From: Thiomicrorhabdus sp.
GTDB taxonomy: Bacteria > Pseudomonadota > Gammaproteobacteria > Thiomicrospirales > Thiomicrospiraceae
DNA length: 64,000 nucleotides
Direction of reading: 5' to 3'
Assembly: GCF_963677875.1 (NCBI RefSeq)
Contig: NZ_OY782567.1
Span: forward strand, 62,001-126,000
Shown here one piece after another: positions 17,621 through 25,776 of the stretch. The position numbers were made by a program, and so were the translations under genes. Each line of letters starts with the position of its first letter. Position 1 is the first letter of the stretch. The notes beneath the pieces are model-generated. The model worked only from the letters and a program-made list of their open reading frames with translations, did no database searches and was not told where the DNA came from.

Positions 17621-17713
17621 TCAGACAACGGTGATCAAACTCATCAACCACATTAAAAAGGTGGTGACGAAGGTGAGAACAAATCCCCAGAAAATTGCTT
17701 TCATACCATTCAT
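17621..17713 (-). CDS. 30-residue single-helix membrane peptide at the end of the sulfide/cytochrome operon
   Basis: A small open reading frame: ATG at 17713, TGA at 17621-17623, 30 residues. It starts MNGMKAIFWGFVLTF and continues as one hydrophobic helix to the end, with two Trp and several Met. A textbook AAGGAGATTAGC ribosome binding site precedes the ATG, which is 10 bp from the stop of the di-heme cytochrome gene, and a strong terminator follows. Strong RBS, operon placement and one-helix composition argue it is real. By analogy with CydX (bd oxidase) or CcoQ it could be an accessory subunit of the membrane complex encoded upstream, but no sequence match to those is claimed. Confidence 0.7.
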   Translation of the reverse strand: MNGMKAIFWGFVLTFVTTFLMWLMSLITVV

Positions 17714-17723
17714 GCTAATCTCC

Positions 17724-18434
17724 TTATTGTTGGTTTAAGGATGCATAGTATTCAGCCAGAGCTTCGATTTCTGCATCGGTCAGATCGTGAGTGAACTGCG
17801 ACATTCCTTCGTTGACGTCATTATGACGCGAACCATTCTGATACGCTTTCATCGTACGGACGAAGTATTCCGGAACCTGTCCGGCAATCGCAGGTGCAAT
17901 TTCATTACCTTCACCTTTCGCTCCATGGCAGGAAGCACATGGTGTGATCATGCGACCGAAATCACCTTTTCGAGCCAGACGATCCACTTTGTTGTGCATC
18001 TCCTGTTCAACCGGCTTGGCGTATGCCCAAGGCTGGGTTGAGCTTTGAGCATAAAATGCAGCCAAATCGGCAATTTGCTGATCATCCAACGCTTGAGCCA
18101 GTTTCACCATGATGTTGGCTTGCTTGTAATCTTCCCAGCGACGACCGTCACGATAATCCAACATCATCTTGACAGTGTATTCGGCCGGTTGACCGTTGAT
18201 GGATGCATAGTTACGGGAAGGAGATTCTCCGTTTTCACCGTGACAGGCATTACACATCATTTGAGAATGCAAACTTTGACCGCGAGTCGCATCACCTTCC
18301 GGCATGGACTTCAACGTATTATCCAGAGAGAAGTTACTCCAAGGATTCGCATGCGGTTTCTCACCGTGGCCGCCAGCGATTGCCGCTCCGGCAAATCCGA
18401 TTAAAGCGGCGGCTAATAGGGTTCTTTTTAACAT
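17724..18434 (-). CDS. di-heme class I cytochrome c (c4 / FccA-like)
   Basis: A 236-residue periplasmic protein: signal peptide ending near AAIAGG, then two cytochrome c domains with CNACH (about 62-66) and CASCH (about 163-167), each followed by a Met-bearing C-terminal helix. This double-domain arrangement is that of cytochrome c4 and of the di-heme FccA subunit of flavocytochrome c. ATG 18434 is chosen because GGAGG lies 8 bases upstream; a GTG 18 bp earlier is less likely. It lies 21 bp after fccB in the same operon and would carry electrons from sulfide oxidation to the membrane subunits or an oxidase. Confidence 0.88.
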   Translation of the reverse strand: MLKRTLLAAALIGFAGAAIAGGHGEKPHANPWSNFSLDNTLKSMPEGDATRGQSLHSQMMCNACHGENGESPSRNYASINGQPAEYTVKMMLDYRDGRRWEDYKQANIMVKLAQALDDQQIADLAAFYAQSSTQPWAYAKPVEQEMHNKVDRLARKGDFGRMITPCASCHGAKGEGNEIAPAIAGQVPEYFVRTMKAYQNGSRHNDVNEGMSQFTHDLTDAEIEALAEYYASLNQQ

Positions 18435-18455
18435 TGTTTTGTCCTCCACCACTTA

Positions 18456-19787
18456 TTAAGAGAATACGTCTTTGACAAATTCACGTTGCCAGTTCTTCTG
18501 ATAAACCGCTTCCAGAATCGGTTGCGCAGGTTTATCGGTGATTGGCGAAACGCCGGCAGATTTGCCTTTTGGCTGGATCAACCCGTCGCGCACTTCATAA
18601 ATCGCAGCGATGGAGACCCCGTAGTTTTCGCCAGCCAGGCTGTAACAGACGTTGGAGTAGATCGCTTTGCCAAGAGGACGGTCTTTTAGGGTATCGGCAA
18701 CTGCACGGGCACAGACTTTTGCCTGTGAGTTAGCTGCGTAACCGGACTTCGGCATCGCATCCGCGATGGTACTGTCACCTAGAACGTAGACTTCTTTTTG
18801 AATGGTTGATTCGAAAGAGTTACGATCAATCGGGCACCATCCCGACGCATCGGCCAATCCCAATTTTTGCGCCAGTTTCCCGGCACGCTGGTTTGGAATC
18901 AGGTTGATCATGTCAGCCTTGAAGGTACCCGCCATGGTTTCAACGGTCATATTCTCGGCATCCACACCCATGACACCGCCACCTTCGGAACCGGAAACCC
19001 ACTCGATCAGAGCATTGTCGGTTTTATATCCGTATAGACGTTCCCAAGCTTTTTTGAACGGAACATCTTTGGTGAAGTGATCTTTCGGATCGAGAACAAT
19101 CACCTTGGCAGTCGGATTATGCTTCTGGAAGTATTCCGCGAAGAAAGAAGCACGTTCATAAGGTCCAGGAGGACAACGGAACGGATTCTTCGGTGGAGCG
19201 ATAATCGCAGTCCCGCCTTGCGGAACCGCCAGTAGCTGTTTTCTTAGCGCCAGAGTTTGCGGGCCGGCTTTATAACCGTGGAAGATTTTGGTTTCGGCAA
19301 TCTCTTTGCTCATGCCTTCGTAATCTTCGAATTTAAAGTCAATACCCGGAGAAACGACCAGTTTGTCGTAAGAAACCGTTTGCCCTTTGGCGGTTGTAAC
19401 GGTTTTCTTGTCGAAATCTGCATCGGTTACTTTATCGATAATGACATTCACGTTGTATTTGGATTTCACGGTATCCAGGTTGAAAGTCAACTCATCCAGC
19501 GTATGGTAGCCGACGATAACATCATTACTGCGAGGGCAGGTGATGTATTCCGGATACTGCTCAATGATGGTGATCTTGACATCGGAATCGGCAAAACGCA
19601 GATATTTGGCAAATGTCGAACCACCAACACCACCACCGAGAATGACAACGTGAGCAGCCGATTTGGCGTAAGCTTTTTCACTCGCACCGAACAAACCGGT
19701 TGCTGCGACCGCAGAAGCTCCGAAGATCTTGATCAGGTCGCGACGTGTGACTTTGCTGTCGAAAATTTTATTTTCTTGTTGGCTCAT
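18456..19787 (-). CDS. fccB: flavocytochrome c sulfide dehydrogenase, flavoprotein subunit
   Basis: A 443-residue FAD protein that oxidises sulfide in the periplasm and passes electrons to a c cytochrome. A twin-arginine signal (TRRDLIKIFGAS, about 14-25) is followed by the Rossmann motif VVILGGGVGGSTFAKYLR (about 48-65), the CPRSNDV Cys site (about 90), CPPGPYERASFF (about 200-211) containing the second redox Cys typical of FccB, and the C-terminal FCSD dimer/FAD region with YVLGDSTIADAMPKSGYAA. Its start overlaps the mono-heme cytochrome stop (ATGA). Related SoxF proteins share the fold, but no sox genes are seen here. Confidence 0.93.
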   Translation of the reverse strand: MSQQENKIFDSKVTRRDLIKIFGASAVAATGLFGASEKAYAKSAAHVVILGGGVGGSTFAKYLRFADSDVKITIIEQYPEYITCPRSNDVIVGYHTLDELTFNLDTVKSKYNVNVIIDKVTDADFDKKTVTTAKGQTVSYDKLVVSPGIDFKFEDYEGMSKEIAETKIFHGYKAGPQTLALRKQLLAVPQGGTAIIAPPKNPFRCPPGPYERASFFAEYFQKHNPTAKVIVLDPKDHFTKDVPFKKAWERLYGYKTDNALIEWVSGSEGGGVMGVDAENMTVETMAGTFKADMINLIPNQRAGKLAQKLGLADASGWCPIDRNSFESTIQKEVYVLGDSTIADAMPKSGYAANSQAKVCARAVADTLKDRPLGKAIYSNVCYSLAGENYGVSIAAIYEVRDGLIQPKGKSAGVSPITDKPAQPILEAVYQKNWQREFVKDVFS

Positions 19788-20176
19788 TTCTGACCTCCTG
19801 TCGCGGTTGCCGAAGCTTGCGCTTCCAGCGATTCCGTTAAGCTGGTTTTATCCCATTGTTTAACCGGTTGCTTCTCGAACCAGATCGCCATCGCTTTAAT
19901 TTCATCGTCGGTGAACCCGCGAGCGACGCGATCCATAATGACCGCGGAACGTGTCCCTTCGCGATAAGCCACCATAGCGTCGATGAATTGTTGGGCCGGC
20001 ATTCCGGCCAACGGCGGCATGGCTTCCTTGAATTCCTGGCCGTTGGTTCCGTGGCAAGGCGCGCACTGCCAAGCCATTGCCTGACCACTGGCCATCAAAG
20101 GTTCAGCCTGAACTGTCGCCGCTGCCATTAAGCCGCAAGCGGCAAATAAAGTTTTTAGTTTGATTGTGTGTTTCAT
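19784..20176 (-). CDS. mono-heme cytochrome c paired with FccB (FccA-like)
   Basis: A 130-residue periplasmic cytochrome with signal peptide (about 1-24) and one CAPCH heme site (about 38-42), followed by PPLAGMP and a late helix with EIKAMAIWFEKQPV. Single-domain c cytochromes encoded immediately before FccB serve as its electron acceptor in several sulfur oxidisers. ATG 20176 is chosen because GGAGGCTG lies just upstream and it gives a standard signal peptide; a longer in-frame extension to 20326 runs into the upstream gene and is rejected. Coupled to fccB by a 4-base overlap. Confidence 0.87.
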   Translation of the reverse strand: MKHTIKLKTLFAACGLMAAATVQAEPLMASGQAMAWQCAPCHGTNGQEFKEAMPPLAGMPAQQFIDAMVAYREGTRSAVIMDRVARGFTDDEIKAMAIWFEKQPVKQWDKTSLTESLEAQASATATGGQK

Positions 20177-20186
20177 GACAGCCTCC

Positions 20187-21434
20187 TTACTGTGCCCAAA
20201 CATAGAAGCCGACGGCGAAGAACTGGATGATCCACAGGATAACGATCCAGATGGAAAGGGTACCGAGCTTATTGACTCCAGCTCCCGGGGTGTAGACGCC
20301 AACGGTCTGACCGGATTTCCATGCAATGGTCAGGAAGTAACTCAAGACCACCCCGCCGACAATCGCAAAGGTCAGGAAGAACAAGCCGGTGGAGTACCAG
20401 TCCATGACGATCTTGTAATCGAAGAAGTCATAATGGAAGAAGCCGTTCAGGATGTCATAGCGCAGGATTTCGCGAGAGATGGCTACCACCAGACCGATCA
20501 CCAACGCCATAGGCAAAGCCATATAGCTGCAGAACCGAGCCTCGCCACGCAGACGCAACTGAGCCCATAGCGCAAAAGCGAAGACGGCCACACCACCCAG
20601 GATGCCCCAGATTGAGGTTGCGAAGTTACCGGCGGTTTCCGGCAGAGTCACCATCCACATCACATACAGTACAGTTGCAATGACCGAACCGACTTTGATC
20701 CATTTTTTACCGACTTCGGCCGCCCAGTTCAGGTAATCGTGGTCGGCATCTTCACGTACCGACTTAAAGCGACGGTAAGTCACCAGCATCGCACCGGTCA
20801 CCGGAATCGACATGCTGATGAAGAAGGCATAACGCCAGATATTGAACGCATGCAACTGATCACCGCTGTAATCCAGCTTGCCGTTTTGCATATACCACTC
20901 TTTCCACAACTCAGGATGCAGGATCTGCGAGGTCAAGCTGTGCATGATAAACCCTACGACCAACATCAGAGCCAAGCTGATTAACATCGACCAACGCGAG
21001 CTGGGCACCGCAGTCTTATCAGCATTTTTCAGGTTGCGGAAGTAGAAGTAATACATTGCCCAGTACGCCAGAATCAAGATGACGATAAACGCAATGACCC
21101 AGTCCGCAGACAAGACGTTTGAGGTATACCAGTGTGGATCGTAAATAACCTGAACGAACAGCAAAGGCGCCACCCCGATCACCACGGCCACAGAGACCGA
21201 GACCTTGGCGATTTCCAACATGGCCGCACCCAGACGACGCCAGTAAGCATTTTCCTTAAAGGCACCGTAAAGGGTGATCGCCGAAGTCCCCAGCATCAAC
21301 TGAACGAACAGAATATGCAAAGCGAATGTCAGTACACCCAACCCGATGAAGATGATCGGGAAGGTCGGAATCCCTGCAGGGTTACGCAGGGCGTACATCA
21401 TTTCCGTAACTTGAGCTACTTGTGACGCATCCAT
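20187..21434 (-). CDS. cytochrome bd-like membrane subunit, CydA-prime type
   Basis: A 415-residue polytopic protein with eight or nine helices. The first helix, LTFALHILFVQLMLGTS (about 35-51), resembles the CydA helix that carries the heme-b595 His ligand. No GRQPW-type Q-loop and no quinol oxidase signature was found. Together with the upstream gene it resembles the paired CydA/CydA-prime arrangement of divergent bd-family members, in which both large subunits derive from CydA rather than from CydA plus CydB. It overlaps the upstream gene by one base after an AGGAGG site. Family-level assignment is moderate; substrate and direction of electron flow are unknown. Confidence 0.65.
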   Translation of the reverse strand: MDASQVAQVTEMMYALRNPAGIPTFPIIFIGLGVLTFALHILFVQLMLGTSAITLYGAFKENAYWRRLGAAMLEIAKVSVSVAVVIGVAPLLFVQVIYDPHWYTSNVLSADWVIAFIVILILAYWAMYYFYFRNLKNADKTAVPSSRWSMLISLALMLVVGFIMHSLTSQILHPELWKEWYMQNGKLDYSGDQLHAFNIWRYAFFISMSIPVTGAMLVTYRRFKSVREDADHDYLNWAAEVGKKWIKVGSVIATVLYVMWMVTLPETAGNFATSIWGILGGVAVFAFALWAQLRLRGEARFCSYMALPMALVIGLVVAISREILRYDILNGFFHYDFFDYKIVMDWYSTGLFFLTFAIVGGVVLSYFLTIAWKSGQTVGVYTPGAGVNKLGTLSIWIVILWIIQFFAVGFYVWAQ

Positions 21435-22891
21435 TATTTGACCTCCTGTGCAAAATCAAGAGCGGCAACCTTATCGGACGCGTGCTTCTCAGCCAACGCG
21501 CGATCACGTTGTGCGATTTCCGAATCGATTGCTGCGGTCACTGCGGCTTGGCCGCCATTGTTGTTAAGAACCAAGTAAGCCGCCAAGGCATCCACCTCGG
21601 AATCGGTCATTGGCATTTTTGGCATATAAGCGATGTTGCCGGTAGTCAAAACCCCTTTAACATACTTGGCCACCCGTTCCTGAGAGACGCCTTCAGGGAA
21701 GTATCGGTGCAGAGGACGGATACCGGTCTCACTTGGAGAGTGGCAGTTCGAGCAGTAAGTCATTGCAATGAATTCACCCGCCTGAATCTTATTGCCCTCA
21801 TTCACTTCACGAAGGTGTTCAGGAGTAAATGGATGTGCTTTTAGAATCCCGACCTTCTCGATGATCGGCAACTGAGACTTGATGTCCATACCAGGGACGT
21901 CACGACCAATGACCTGATTCGAATAGACATATTGTCCGGCAACCCAAGGTTTACGCATGGATTCACGCGCGGTCTCTTCCGGCCACAGACCGGCCACCAG
22001 AATGATTACCGCCATGGCACCGGCAAAACCTTGTACCAACGTCTGCGGACGAATCATGGTGATTACGAAGTAGGCGAGGGTACCGGCCAATACTGCGACA
22101 ATGCTCGGAATGAAGTAATCCGGCAGACGGTTTTCCATGACCAGCAATGCCTGAGCCGGAACGGACTGCAGATACCACTGGAACAACAAAGCACCGACGA
22201 TGGTGGAAATGATCCCCAACCAACCCAGTTTACGAGCCATCTCTTTTTTGAAGGCAGGGTCTTTGATCCCGGCGATGACAATCCCACCAACCACGGCGGT
22301 GATGGTGAACATGAAGGCGGTGCGCATACCCAGTTGGATAAAGGTATTGGTACCGTAGAAACCGTTCAGGTAACCCCCTTCGGCAAACCACTGTTCTTTC
22401 CCAGGCAGCATCATGAAAGACAGAATCCCGACGATGATCAGCATGGTCGCCCAAGACGCCAGACCGAAGATCACGGCGATCTTCATGTGAGTGCGTTTAT
22501 CGACCTTGCCGACCAGATAGACAATCATATAGACACCGACGACCTCGATGACGAAGAAGACCCATTCGGTTGCCCACTTCCAGACGAAGGAGTGGATCAG
22601 GGCACCGATTCCGTTCGGGCTGGCGACGGTAGTGGAATACCAGATACCGGGTCCGGTGATGGAACCGGCGACATAGGTGAAGACCAGCAGGAAGAGGCCG
22701 TACTTTTTGATGAAATCGAGAAGATCGTCACGATCTTCTCGATAGGCCTTGTGCGAGAGATAGGCGAAAAGTAAGGCGGCCCCGACGGAAGTGTGAGACG
22801 CCAGTACGTGGAAGGTTGCGATGAGGGCAACCACCCAGCCGGACCCGACGGTGGGTTCGTACCAGGTTGGATATAGGCTTATCAAGTCCAT
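21434..22891 (-). CDS. cytochrome bd-like (CydA-family) subunit fused to a C-terminal cytochrome c domain
   Basis: A 485-residue protein, first gene of the operon. Eight helices (about 18-47, 62-87, 108-130, 136-164, 188-208, 222-245, 258-280, 286-303) contain CydA-like features: His28 and His33 in helix 1, then a TGPGIWYSTTVASP segment, LIHSF with His100, an acidic pair Glu109/Glu116 in helix 3, and ILSFMMLPG (about 156-164). Residues about 310-485 form a soluble domain with one heme c site, CSNCH (380-384), and a Met-rich MPKMPMTD (about 426-433) that could give the sixth ligand. ATG 22891 follows AAGGGATAATC. A fused heme c implies exchange with periplasmic cytochromes instead of, or besides, quinol. 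Confidence 0.72.
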   Translation of the reverse strand: MDLISLYPTWYEPTVGSGWVVALIATFHVLASHTSVGAALLFAYLSHKAYREDRDDLLDFIKKYGLFLLVFTYVAGSITGPGIWYSTTVASPNGIGALIHSFVWKWATEWVFFVIEVVGVYMIVYLVGKVDKRTHMKIAVIFGLASWATMLIIVGILSFMMLPGKEQWFAEGGYLNGFYGTNTFIQLGMRTAFMFTITAVVGGIVIAGIKDPAFKKEMARKLGWLGIISTIVGALLFQWYLQSVPAQALLVMENRLPDYFIPSIVAVLAGTLAYFVITMIRPQTLVQGFAGAMAVIILVAGLWPEETARESMRKPWVAGQYVYSNQVIGRDVPGMDIKSQLPIIEKVGILKAHPFTPEHLREVNEGNKIQAGEFIAMTYCSNCHSPSETGIRPLHRYFPEGVSQERVAKYVKGVLTTGNIAYMPKMPMTDSEVDALAAYLVLNNNGGQAAVTAAIDSEIAQRDRALAEKHASDKVAALDFAQEVK

Positions 22892-23264
22892 ATGATTATC
22901 CCTTGAATTAATAAAGTTAACTAGAGCTGAAACTTAAATTTAGGTTAAGTTTCCGGGTATTTTACGGTTGAAGTTACGGAGTTGAACAACTAAAAAATTT
23001 TATTAATGGGTATATAAAAAAATTTAAGGTTGTGCGTATCGTAATGATACGGAGTACGTAAGAAGAATAGAAAAACTTAAATTAGGCTTCAAGGGGAAAG
23101 GCAAGTATTGAGAGAGTTTCGAACGGATTCATAATTCAAATCAATTTATTTAAGAGCAAGGGAAATTGATTGAGGGAAAACCAATATGAAAAGCAGGGAT
23201 AAAGGTTTTGAGCGCAGCGGCGAATTTGGCCGCTACGGAGATGCAAATGGGAGAGTGAAAAGCT
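22892..23264. promoter_or_regulatory. promoter region of the sulfide/cytochrome operon
   Basis: 373 bp without a gene. It is A+T-rich and would hold the promoter for the minus-strand operon. A perfect inverted repeat CGTATC-N5-GATACG lies at 23035-23051, the size of a regulator operator. A near-direct repeat AACTTAAATT occurs at about 22930 and again at about 23073. No regulator gene adjoins, so the controlling protein is unknown. Confidence 0.4.
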
Positions 23265-23912
23265 TTAGAATTCGAAGATTTCTTTGCTTTCGGCATGAGT
23301 GAGCGCTTTCAGTTCTGTTTCGAAAAGCGTTTCGGTTGCCCATTCGTGATCGGCAATTCGGGTGATGACTTGTGCCGTCATTGCCGGAGATTGTCCGCAA
23401 ATCGCAGCCATACGTCCACCTTGAGTCAATTTCTGTTTATAGGCTTCCGGGATCGAGCTGACCGAGCCAGTTAATAAAATAACATCGTATTGTTGTTCGT
23501 CATCCCAGTTTTGACTGCCGTCGCCGATGTGAAATTCGATGTTGCCGAATTTTTCAAGGCGGGATTTAGCTGTTGCCTGTAAGTCGGAGTGCAGTTCTAC
23601 CGTGGTAACGCTTTCTCCCAGACTGGCCAGTAAAGCTGTCATGTAGCCGCTGCCGGTTCCAATTTCCAGGATGCGGTCCTGTGGTTCGATATCCAGGGCC
23701 TGTAGCAATCGTCCTTCGACTTTAGGGGACATCATCGTTTCGTCATGTCCGATCGGAAGTTCGATGTCACTGTAGGCCAGGGGAATCTGGCTTTCGCTGA
23801 CGAACTCGTGGCGAGGAGTATTCATTAAGAGATCTAGAATAATCGGGTCGAGAACATCCCATGGACGAATTTGTTGCTCTACCATGAAGAAACGCGCTTG
23901 ATCTAAATTCAT
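23265..23912 (-). CDS. protein-L-isoaspartate O-methyltransferase family protein
   Basis: A 215-residue SAM methyltransferase. It has the Pcm features: N-terminal RFFMVEQQIRPWDVLD, a PRHEFV segment, the SAM motif I ILEIGTGSGYMTALLA (about 80-95), VTTVELHSDL (motif II) and a GGRMAAICGQ beta-turn. Pcm repairs isoaspartyl residues; the shorter proteobacterial homologues with this N-terminus are also annotated as Pcm but have not all been shown to act on isoaspartate. ATG 23912 is chosen because AAGGA lies 9 bases upstream; the in-frame ATG at 23933 has no ribosome binding site. It is read alone, divergent from the kinase gene. Confidence 0.82.
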   Translation of the reverse strand: MNLDQARFFMVEQQIRPWDVLDPIILDLLMNTPRHEFVSESQIPLAYSDIELPIGHDETMMSPKVEGRLLQALDIEPQDRILEIGTGSGYMTALLASLGESVTTVELHSDLQATAKSRLEKFGNIEFHIGDGSQNWDDEQQYDVILLTGSVSSIPEAYKQKLTQGGRMAAICGQSPAMTAQVITRIADHEWATETLFETELKALTHAESKEIFEF

Positions 23913-24198
23913 AAAATGATCCTTTTCGGCCATGAAGTCATGCCTGATTAATGGATTGTGGTTGCGGTAACCGGAAGGGGTTATACTAGAAGACCCTTTT
24001 TAAGGGGCCTTTCTGATCGTTTGCCGTCCGCAAGTTCTTCGCTAAGAATCTTTTGAGAAAAAGGGACCAGCAGGCAACCCGATTAAAATTTAACCGCAAG
24101 ATTATAGCGAATTTTATTCTATAAATGAAAGCAAATTACATCTTGACGCAATGGTCTGAGCTGGATTTCGGCAGGCAAATCCGCGAGAGGTTCGTACA

Positions 24199-25119
24199 GT
24201 GATTGAGTCGTTCTCGAATCCGGAATCGTTGCCTTTTCCTGTTTTAAAGAACCATTTGAAGTCCTATCCATTTGCCAGACCGGTGAAGTCATTGTTTGAT
24301 GACAGCAGTCATCATTTGTGGCTTCTGGAAGGGAAGAGCGGGGAAAAAAGCTTCTTAAAATTTGCAAGCCATGCTTCCGCAGAACAGTCGCTTTTTTGGC
24401 AGAGAATGCAGCTTTTTTTCGGTGTTTCTTTTCCGGATTCGGTTCGAAACTATCAACGTTTGTATCCTCTTGTCGAAAGGCTTTGCGGTCTCAAGGTTCC
24501 GAAAGTGCTTGATTGCGGTGCCGAGGCGCCGGTTGGCGGTTGGGTGTTGTGTCAATATCTGCCGGGTCGAGTGTGTGGCAGTGAAACGGAAATCCCATCC
24601 GGCAGGATGCTAAACACCATGATTTCCTCGATCGAAAACCTGTATTTGAATGACCAAGCATTTCATGCAACGGCAATTGGTGATCTGTTGCAACCTGAAA
24701 TTTCTGTTGAAGGATGGATTTCCTTTCTGATCAAACGCTTGGAATCCTCTCTTCAGAGTGAGTCGGAAAGGCAGGTTTGGTCGAAAGTGCGCAGGCGGAT
24801 GGCGGGTGTTGCAGCGGAACCGGGGCGACTGGTGCCGATAATGATTGATTGGCGTTGGGATCAGTTTCTGGTCTGTGCGGAAGAAGTGACACTGGTCGAT
24901 CTGGATGCCTGGGTTTGGGCGCCGGAAGAGCTGGCTTGGGTTTTGTTTGAATTGGTATGGTCGGAATCCGAGTTGGATGTTTTAAAATCGGTCTGTGGCG
25001 ATAGAGTACCGGTCATCGGGCCCTGGCGCGACCTGTATCGTTTGATGTTGTATCAAATGGAAATTCTCGGCAAGGTCGATCTGCTGGAGTGGATGAGCAG
25101 ATCGACTTATTTTGAATGA
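24199..25119 (+). CDS. aminoglycoside phosphotransferase-fold kinase, candidate thiamine kinase
   Basis: A 306-residue protein with an APH/choline-kinase-like fold: N-terminal LWLLEGKSGEKSFLKFA (Lys for ATP, about 40-56), a GWVLCQYLPG hinge, and a C-lobe with PIMIDWRWDQFLV (about 213-225) where other members have H-G-D-x-x-x-x-N, then LVDLDAWVW (about 233-241) in place of the metal-binding D of the IDW/DFG-like motif. The catalytic Asp seems kept but His and Asn are replaced. Start is GTG 24199. It converges on the thiamine transport genes, which suggests a thiamine kinase role as for YcfN/ThiK; this is contextual inference. Confidence 0.6.
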   Translation: MIESFSNPESLPFPVLKNHLKSYPFARPVKSLFDDSSHHLWLLEGKSGEKSFLKFASHASAEQSLFWQRMQLFFGVSFPDSVRNYQRLYPLVERLCGLKVPKVLDCGAEAPVGGWVLCQYLPGRVCGSETEIPSGRMLNTMISSIENLYLNDQAFHATAIGDLLQPEISVEGWISFLIKRLESSLQSESERQVWSKVRRRMAGVAAEPGRLVPIMIDWRWDQFLVCAEEVTLVDLDAWVWAPEELAWVLFELVWSESELDVLKSVCGDRVPVIGPWRDLYRLMLYQMEILGKVDLLEWMSRSTYFE

Positions 25120-25146
25120 TGGCAGAGGTGCGGAAATCCTGGGTGT

Positions 25147-25776
25147 TTAGGCGGGATTGGCCGACAGGTTTTGTTCTCGGAAGAGTTTGAGCCAGTGTAA
25201 TTGCCCATAGGTTGCAACAATCAGATACACCATGAACATCAGGATAGTGACATAGAATCCGCTTAAGCCGTATAGAAGGATGGCCGCGCTGTCGATTATC
25301 AGCCAGTAACTCCAGGATTCCAGCACTCTTCTGGCGGTCAGGACGGTTGTCATCAGGGAGAAAATCATGACTCCGGCGTCCAGATAGGGAAACGGATTTT
25401 CCGTCTGTTTGTCCATCCAAAAGCCGATAATGAAAGTGAAGACGATGCCTGATGAGACGAACAGAAGATGTTTCCGGCCGGATAGCCGGCTGATCGGCAG
25501 GCTGGTCTCTTGTGGCCCGGTTTTGCTCCAGGCAGAGTAACCGTAGACCGCCATGCCTAAGTAGTAGAGATTCAAGAAGGCTTGCATACCCAGTTTACCT
25601 TCCCAGAACAGGACGCTGTAGATTGCTGTGCTGATGAAAGCGGCTGGCCAGCACCAAAGGGAGTTTCTGGCTGCCAGAATGACATAAGCGATGCCGAGCA
25701 GGGCGGCGGTCCATTCCCAAGGCGACTGGCTGGCAAGCAGATCGAAAATCTGGCCGAGCTGGAAATCAGCAGGCAC
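25147..25776 (-). CDS. pnuT: PnuC-family transporter, probably thiamine-specific (PnuT)
   Basis: A 209-residue inner-membrane protein with seven or so helices, including WCWPAAFISTAIYSVLFWEG (about 42-61), NLYYLGMAVYGYSAW (about 69-83) and a C-terminal WLIIDSAAILLYG region, all typical of PnuC. PnuC proteins take up vitamins by facilitated diffusion followed by phosphorylation. The TPP riboswitch, TonB receptor and thiamine-binding proteins upstream make thiamine the likely substrate, hence PnuT. Start is GTG 25776, overlapping the upstream gene by 11 bp. The convergent kinase could trap the imported vitamin. Confidence 0.8.
   Translation of the reverse strand: MPADFQLGQIFDLLASQSPWEWTAALLGIAYVILAARNSLWCWPAAFISTAIYSVLFWEGKLGMQAFLNLYYLGMAVYGYSAWSKTGPQETSLPISRLSGRKHLLFVSSGIVFTFIIGFWMDKQTENPFPYLDAGVMIFSLMTTVLTARRVLESWSYWLIIDSAAILLYGLSGFYVTILMFMVYLIVATYGQLHWLKLFREQNLSANPA

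Noticed and set aside
20177..20326. N-terminal extension of the mono-heme cytochrome
   Set aside because: It runs through the end of the preceding membrane gene; the signal peptide starts at 20176.
23992..24012. Short CCCTT / AAGGG hairpin before the kinase gene
   Set aside because: Five-base stem with no T-run; too weak to call a terminator or regulatory site.
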